A stretch of DNA of 64,000 nt from Solicoccozyma terricola (lineage: Eukaryota; Basidiomycota; Tremellomycetes; Filobasidiales; Piskurozymaceae): positions 608,033-672,032 of the forward strand of contig BCLD01000013.1 of the NCBI GenBank assembly GCA_001600875.1, written 5' to 3'. This document shows positions 60,459-64,000 of the stretch, one piece after another. The position numbers and the translations under genes are program-made. The notes under the pieces are model-generated. The model did no database searches. It was not told where the DNA came from and saw only the letters and a program-made list of their open reading frames with translations. Numbering within the stretch: the stretch's first letter is position 1; each line of letters begins with the position of its first letter.

Positions 60459-62285
60459 ATGGCATACCCAAGTGAGTGGTGCCCATCCCCTCCACATGCA
60501 AATATACACTTCTTGACCGGTGTCGTAAACCCCACGTCTTTCCCAGCTACCACTCTGCCAACACTCTCCCACCCGACCTCATCCTATGCATCTCTCATAT
60601 CCCAGACCACAGCCATCCTCCCTACATTCACTTTCGAATCCGGCGTCACTCTCTCCTCGGTTCCGGTCGCCTACAAAACATGGGGGAAACTGAATGCCAA
60701 TGGCGATAACGTCATGGTAATCTGTCATGCTTTGACGGGAAGCAGCGATGTCGAAGACTGGTGGGGACCTCTTCTAGGGCCTGGGAAAGCTTTCGATCCC
60801 ACCAGGTACTTCATATTCTGTGGAAACGTAATAGGCTCTCCTTACGGTACCGTGTCATCCGTCACGATCAATCCCGAGACTGGGAAGAAATGGGGTCCAG
60901 AAATGCCAGGAAGCTGTGTCAAGGACGATGTGAGACTGCATAAAGCGGTGTTGGATTCACTGGGAGTCAACAGCGTGGCAGTCGTGATTGGTGGTTCGAT
61001 GGGAGGGATGACAGCCCTAGAATGGCCTTTAAATACTCCACCAGGATACGTCAGGTACATCGTCCCATTGGCAACTTCAGCGAGGTATTCTGCTTGGGGT
61101 ATTTCGTGGGGTGAAGCTCAACGACAGAGCATATACAGTGATCCGGAATACCAAGACGGGTATTATTGTCACGAAAGGGAAGGAGAGGTACCGGATGATG
61201 AATTACCACTAGAGCAGAGGAAGATAAGGATGGAGGAGAGACAACCGACTAGAGGTCTGGCGGCGGCAAGGATGGCTGCATTATTGACATATCGAAGTAG
61301 AGATTCTTTCGAGTCTAGATTCGGAAGAAAGTTCGGTGGGAATGGGAAAGGTTCGAGTAGCGGATCAAACAGTCCCGTCCCCTCAACACCTAGAGAAGAT
61401 GCTTGGAAAGCTCACAATGATGGACATAGAGGAAGAAAAGGGTCCGGCTCAATCGCCTCGTCTTCGATCGCCGCTCCTTCACGAGACGCTGCTTCGGCAT
61501 CAACATCCACAGCATCATCCCCTCGCGCGTCCTCTATACATCTCCCGACGGTCATGGATGGCGCTCAAGCTGCCGGGATCCCACTCACCAACTTGGAACT
61601 CTCCATGCCGCGTGGTGCAGTTGGTGCGGGACCGAGCGAAACGTTGGTGGAAGCGTTTGAAGCTGGAAAGTTGGGTGTTGGAGCCAGTAGAACGCCTCAG
61701 ATATTCTCAGCGCAGAGTTACCTGAGGTATCAAGGTGATAAGGTGAGCCTTATGCGGGTAGTGCTTATTTTATTAAAAACTAATGCACGTTCGCCTTAGT
61801 TTACTTCACGATATGACGCCAACTGCTATATCCACATCACGCGCAAGCTTGATACCCACGACATTTCTCAGCCCACTCTGATCGCATCTGACCCACCCAC
61901 GCTCTCCTCTACACTTCCACCTCCTCCTGAAGATCCTACTGACCTGGAATGCACCTCCGCTCTGGCCCATGCACTCTCACTCCTACCCCCTGCACTGGTC
62001 ATTGGCATCGAGACGGACGGTCTGTTCACCCCTCGAGAACAAAAAGAGATAGCAAGTCATATCCCAGACGCCGAGTTGGTAATCATACCTTCTCCCGATG
62101 GACATGATGGATTCCTCCTCGAATTCGAGGCCATCAGTGGACACATAAGCAAATGGTTGAGGAAGAAGTTGCCGGAGATTTACGAAAGGGAACCCTTGAT
62201 CAAGGACGAGGAGGAGGAGGCTGGCTTCAGCGTGAAGAAGGAGAGCCTGTTTGGTGAGGCTGAGGCGGATGTAACGAGGTGGTAG
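60459..62285 (+). CDS. MET2: Homoserine O-acetyltransferase
   Basis: Transfers acetyl from acetyl-CoA to L-homoserine, the first dedicated step of methionine synthesis in fungi. An alpha/beta-hydrolase: early strand YKTWGKLN, then VICHALTGSSDVEDWW, the nucleophile in IGGSMGGMTALEW, the Asp in IGIETDGLFTP and the His in PDGHDGFLLEF. A Ser/Ala-rich insert (about 61,330-61,560) splits the core, as in other fungal Met2. Introns: 61743-61799 is certain. 60472-60546 (75 nt, GTGAGT...CCCAG) is likely, but its removal or retention both leave the frame open. Without it the protein starts MAYPTTTLPTLSHP. Confidence 0.95.
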
Positions 62286-62614
62286 ATGCCAGAATTAAGG
62301 CAGTTGTATGACTTTCAAGGCGATCGAGATGCTATCGTTGAAAATTGCCACCTGAATTTAGTAGGCAGGCATTTTTGCCTGTAGTCGGGGATAGGACCAC
62401 TCAAATGACGAAAATAGGGCAGAGTATGTGGTGTCTGCAAAAGGACAGAAGCTGTCAAAGTACTCGATCACTCTCGGGAGTTCACATCTTGACGAATTTT
62501 GTGAGGAATTGCAGGAAGCCAGGTTCTAAATTTGCCACCGACGCAAGAAGACCAGCCTCTTCATTTGTTATTTCGGCATAATCTAAGGCCTGCCTCAATC
62601 CACATCAGCATACA

Positions 62615-62977
62615 TCAACCTAAAATGTTGTTCCCCTTTCTCTTCATAATCCACCACCCAAACCCTCCTTTGCTCTTCGGAACGCCGCCACCAAAACTAC
62701 TACTAATATCCGTTGAATCGGATTTCTCTCTCTTGGATTTGCATAACCGGAAGATGATTACGAGTACGATGATTGACAAGAAGGCAGCGACTGCGCCGTC
62801 AATCACTGCGTGGTCGATGAAGTCAGATAGCGTGAAAGTAAAGCTACATAATTGTCTCTGCTAACCGTTGAATGTCTGGCATTTAAGTCCGAAAGCTAAG
62901 CATCCTTCGGTCGCCTCAGGAGTAATTGCTGGGGCAACGAACGTAGGCTCCATAATGCTGTTCACTTTGTCGCTCAT
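62615..62977 (-). CDS. Small single-pass membrane protein
   Basis: Two exons: 62977-62876 and 62805-62615 (donor GTTAGC, acceptor CGCAG, phase 1), about 97 residues. A short Cys-containing N-terminus (TEGCLAFGLKCQTFN) is followed by one hydrophobic helix (AVAAFLSIIVLVIIFRL), then a basic stop-transfer KSKREK and a Gly/Ser tail ending KGNNILG. An upstream exon with MATNTDMSMGASMT (from 63264) may belong to it, but I could not join it well. Function unknown. Confidence 0.5.
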
Positions 62978-63710
62978 GCTATGTTAAAGTCAACTATTGG
63001 TCGCTACCAGCTGAGTCTGTTCCCGGATACACTCTCCTGAATAAAACCACCCTTTCAGGAAAGGGAGAGGAGGAGGGGCATCATGAAACGCTCCATGGGT
63101 GTGATTTCAACCCTGGAGCATAGATTTGATTGGGGCTCATCTGCGCGATTGCAGGACGTGTACAACTACTCGCTACCGCCATATTCCTTCCGCTTTGGGT
63201 AGAGAACAGAGAATAAGAGACCTGTCATGCTAGCTCCCATGGACATATCTGTGTTTGTAGCCATCTGCAGTTAATTATCGTCATTCTCTCAACTGGGATC
63301 AGTGCTCACAATGCTGCTCTTGGATGGTCAGATTTGATACCGACGATATGGACGAGAAGGATGACCTTGACTGGGTCTTTCGATGGTTGCTTCGACGTGG
63401 ATCTCGAGGGATCTGAGAATCCTGCCGCTCGACAGGTATGCTGGAGGATGGCATAATCCTCCGGCAAAGCTGATGTCTAGAAGCCAAGCAAGTTGTTGCC
63501 CGAGCTCGAGACGAAGCACTCTCTCCTCTATTCCAACATGAAACAGAAACCATGGTGTTTAAGAAATCTGGCTCGTTTCAAGGCGGCAAGAGCTGCGACG
63601 TAGAGATTCATCGTAATACAATCTGAAACGTGATGAAGGACTAAGTGATACAACGATAACAAAAATGTGGTTCTCCGAGAAGATACGTGACGAAAAAACT
63701 CCCTTTCCAA
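62978..63710. other. Spacer, no supported gene
   Basis: Includes a possible upstream exon of the small membrane protein (63264-63220) and an 84-residue minus-strand frame (63553-63299) that ends in low-complexity Ser and is not convincing. Confidence 0.35.
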
Positions 63711-64000
63711 TCAAGCTTCGGTGATCCTCGTCCCGCTCATAATCTCCGCGTCGTCTGGGACGAATGACAGGACTTCCAGGACAGTTTTGCCACCACGCTT
63801 GCATAAAATGGCACATTTGTCGTCCCTGAAAGTCACTCTCCAGACCGCTTCGCAAGGTTTGGAGAGCTCGCGAATGAAGTTTCCAGTCTTGATATCCCAC
63901 AACTTGATGCGGCCGTCGTTGCCACCCGAAACGATGAATCTTTCATCGAATTGAAGGCAGGTAACCGAGTTGTCGTGGGCGCAGATACGCTGGAGACAGG
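63711..64000 (-). CDS. CDC4: F-box/WD40 protein, Cdc4 type, C-terminal end only
   Basis: The frame enters from the right edge and stops at 63711. It shows the end of a WD40 propeller: CAHDNSVTCLQFDERFIVSG, then GGNDGRIKLWDIKTG, then the conserved final blade PCEAVWRVTFRDDKC and AGKT-like GGKTVLEVLSF. This C-terminal signature is that of Cdc4/Fbw7, the substrate receptor of the SCF ubiquitin ligase. The F-box and first blades lie outside the window, so the Cdc4 assignment rests on the tail only. Confidence 0.75.
   Translation of the reverse strand, partial: CLQRICAHDNSVTCLQFDERFIVSGGNDGRIKLWDIKTGNFIRELSKPCEAVWRVTFRDDKCAILCKRGGKTVLEVLSFVPDDAEIMSGTRITEA

Noticed and set aside
62978..63264. Ctr-type copper transporter (Met-rich MATNTDMSMGASM)
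   Set aside because: The Met-rich exon could not be joined to the downstream helix, and there is only one transmembrane segment where Ctr proteins have three.

Overview
The window looks like chromosomal DNA of a basidiomycete yeast, most likely a Tremellomycete of the Cryptococcus/Kwoniella type. The reasons are many short (about 50-75 nt) GTGAGT...CAG introns in nearly every gene, dense packing on both strands, and a recognisable set of fungal housekeeping genes. The organism call is an inference from gene structure and protein motifs; no search was run.

Layout. 1-6.5 kb: the 3' part of a serine-rich gene, a small RRM gene, the poly(A)-binding protein gene PAB1, and a second small RRM gene facing the other way. 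6.5-34.4 kb: an accessory, repeat-rich island. It holds solo LTRs of two families (three of them with perfect 5-bp target duplications), LTR fragments, a 535-bp element with 148-bp terminal direct repeats, a foldback repeat, coiled-coil genes, and at least five intact or broken copies of one large unrecognised gene family. 34.5 kb: an intron-containing tRNA-Leu(CAA). 35.4-64 kb: a conventional gene-dense arm with a hypothetical gene, TFIIH subunit TFB2 (interrupted by an assembly gap), the SIN/MEN scaffold NUD1/CDC11, a bZIP factor, a cysteine-rich membrane protein, a group III (Nik1-type) hybrid histidine kinase, a phosphoglycerate-mutase-fold protein, a CaaX-terminated protein, MET2, a small single-pass membrane protein, and the C-terminal end of an F-box/WD40 (Cdc4-type) gene.

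The most unusual material is in the island. The best-preserved member of the unknown family (19,675-22,606, minus) shares an N-terminal domain, a helical middle and a C-terminal domain with broken copies at 14.4-15.3, 15.3-18.1, 28.6-30.0, 30.5-31.5 and 32.6-34.4 kb. One copy carries an LTR at a site that is preserved empty in another copy. The left edge of the island (7.56-9.18 kb) is a decayed inverted copy of the right edge (34.3-36.0 kb), so the island may have grown between, or by recombination of, inverted segmental duplicates.

A second window-wide pattern is that long G runs sit just after 5' splice sites and long C runs just before 3' splice sites, measured on the sense strand. Both assembly gaps lie inside such introns, between a G run and a C run.
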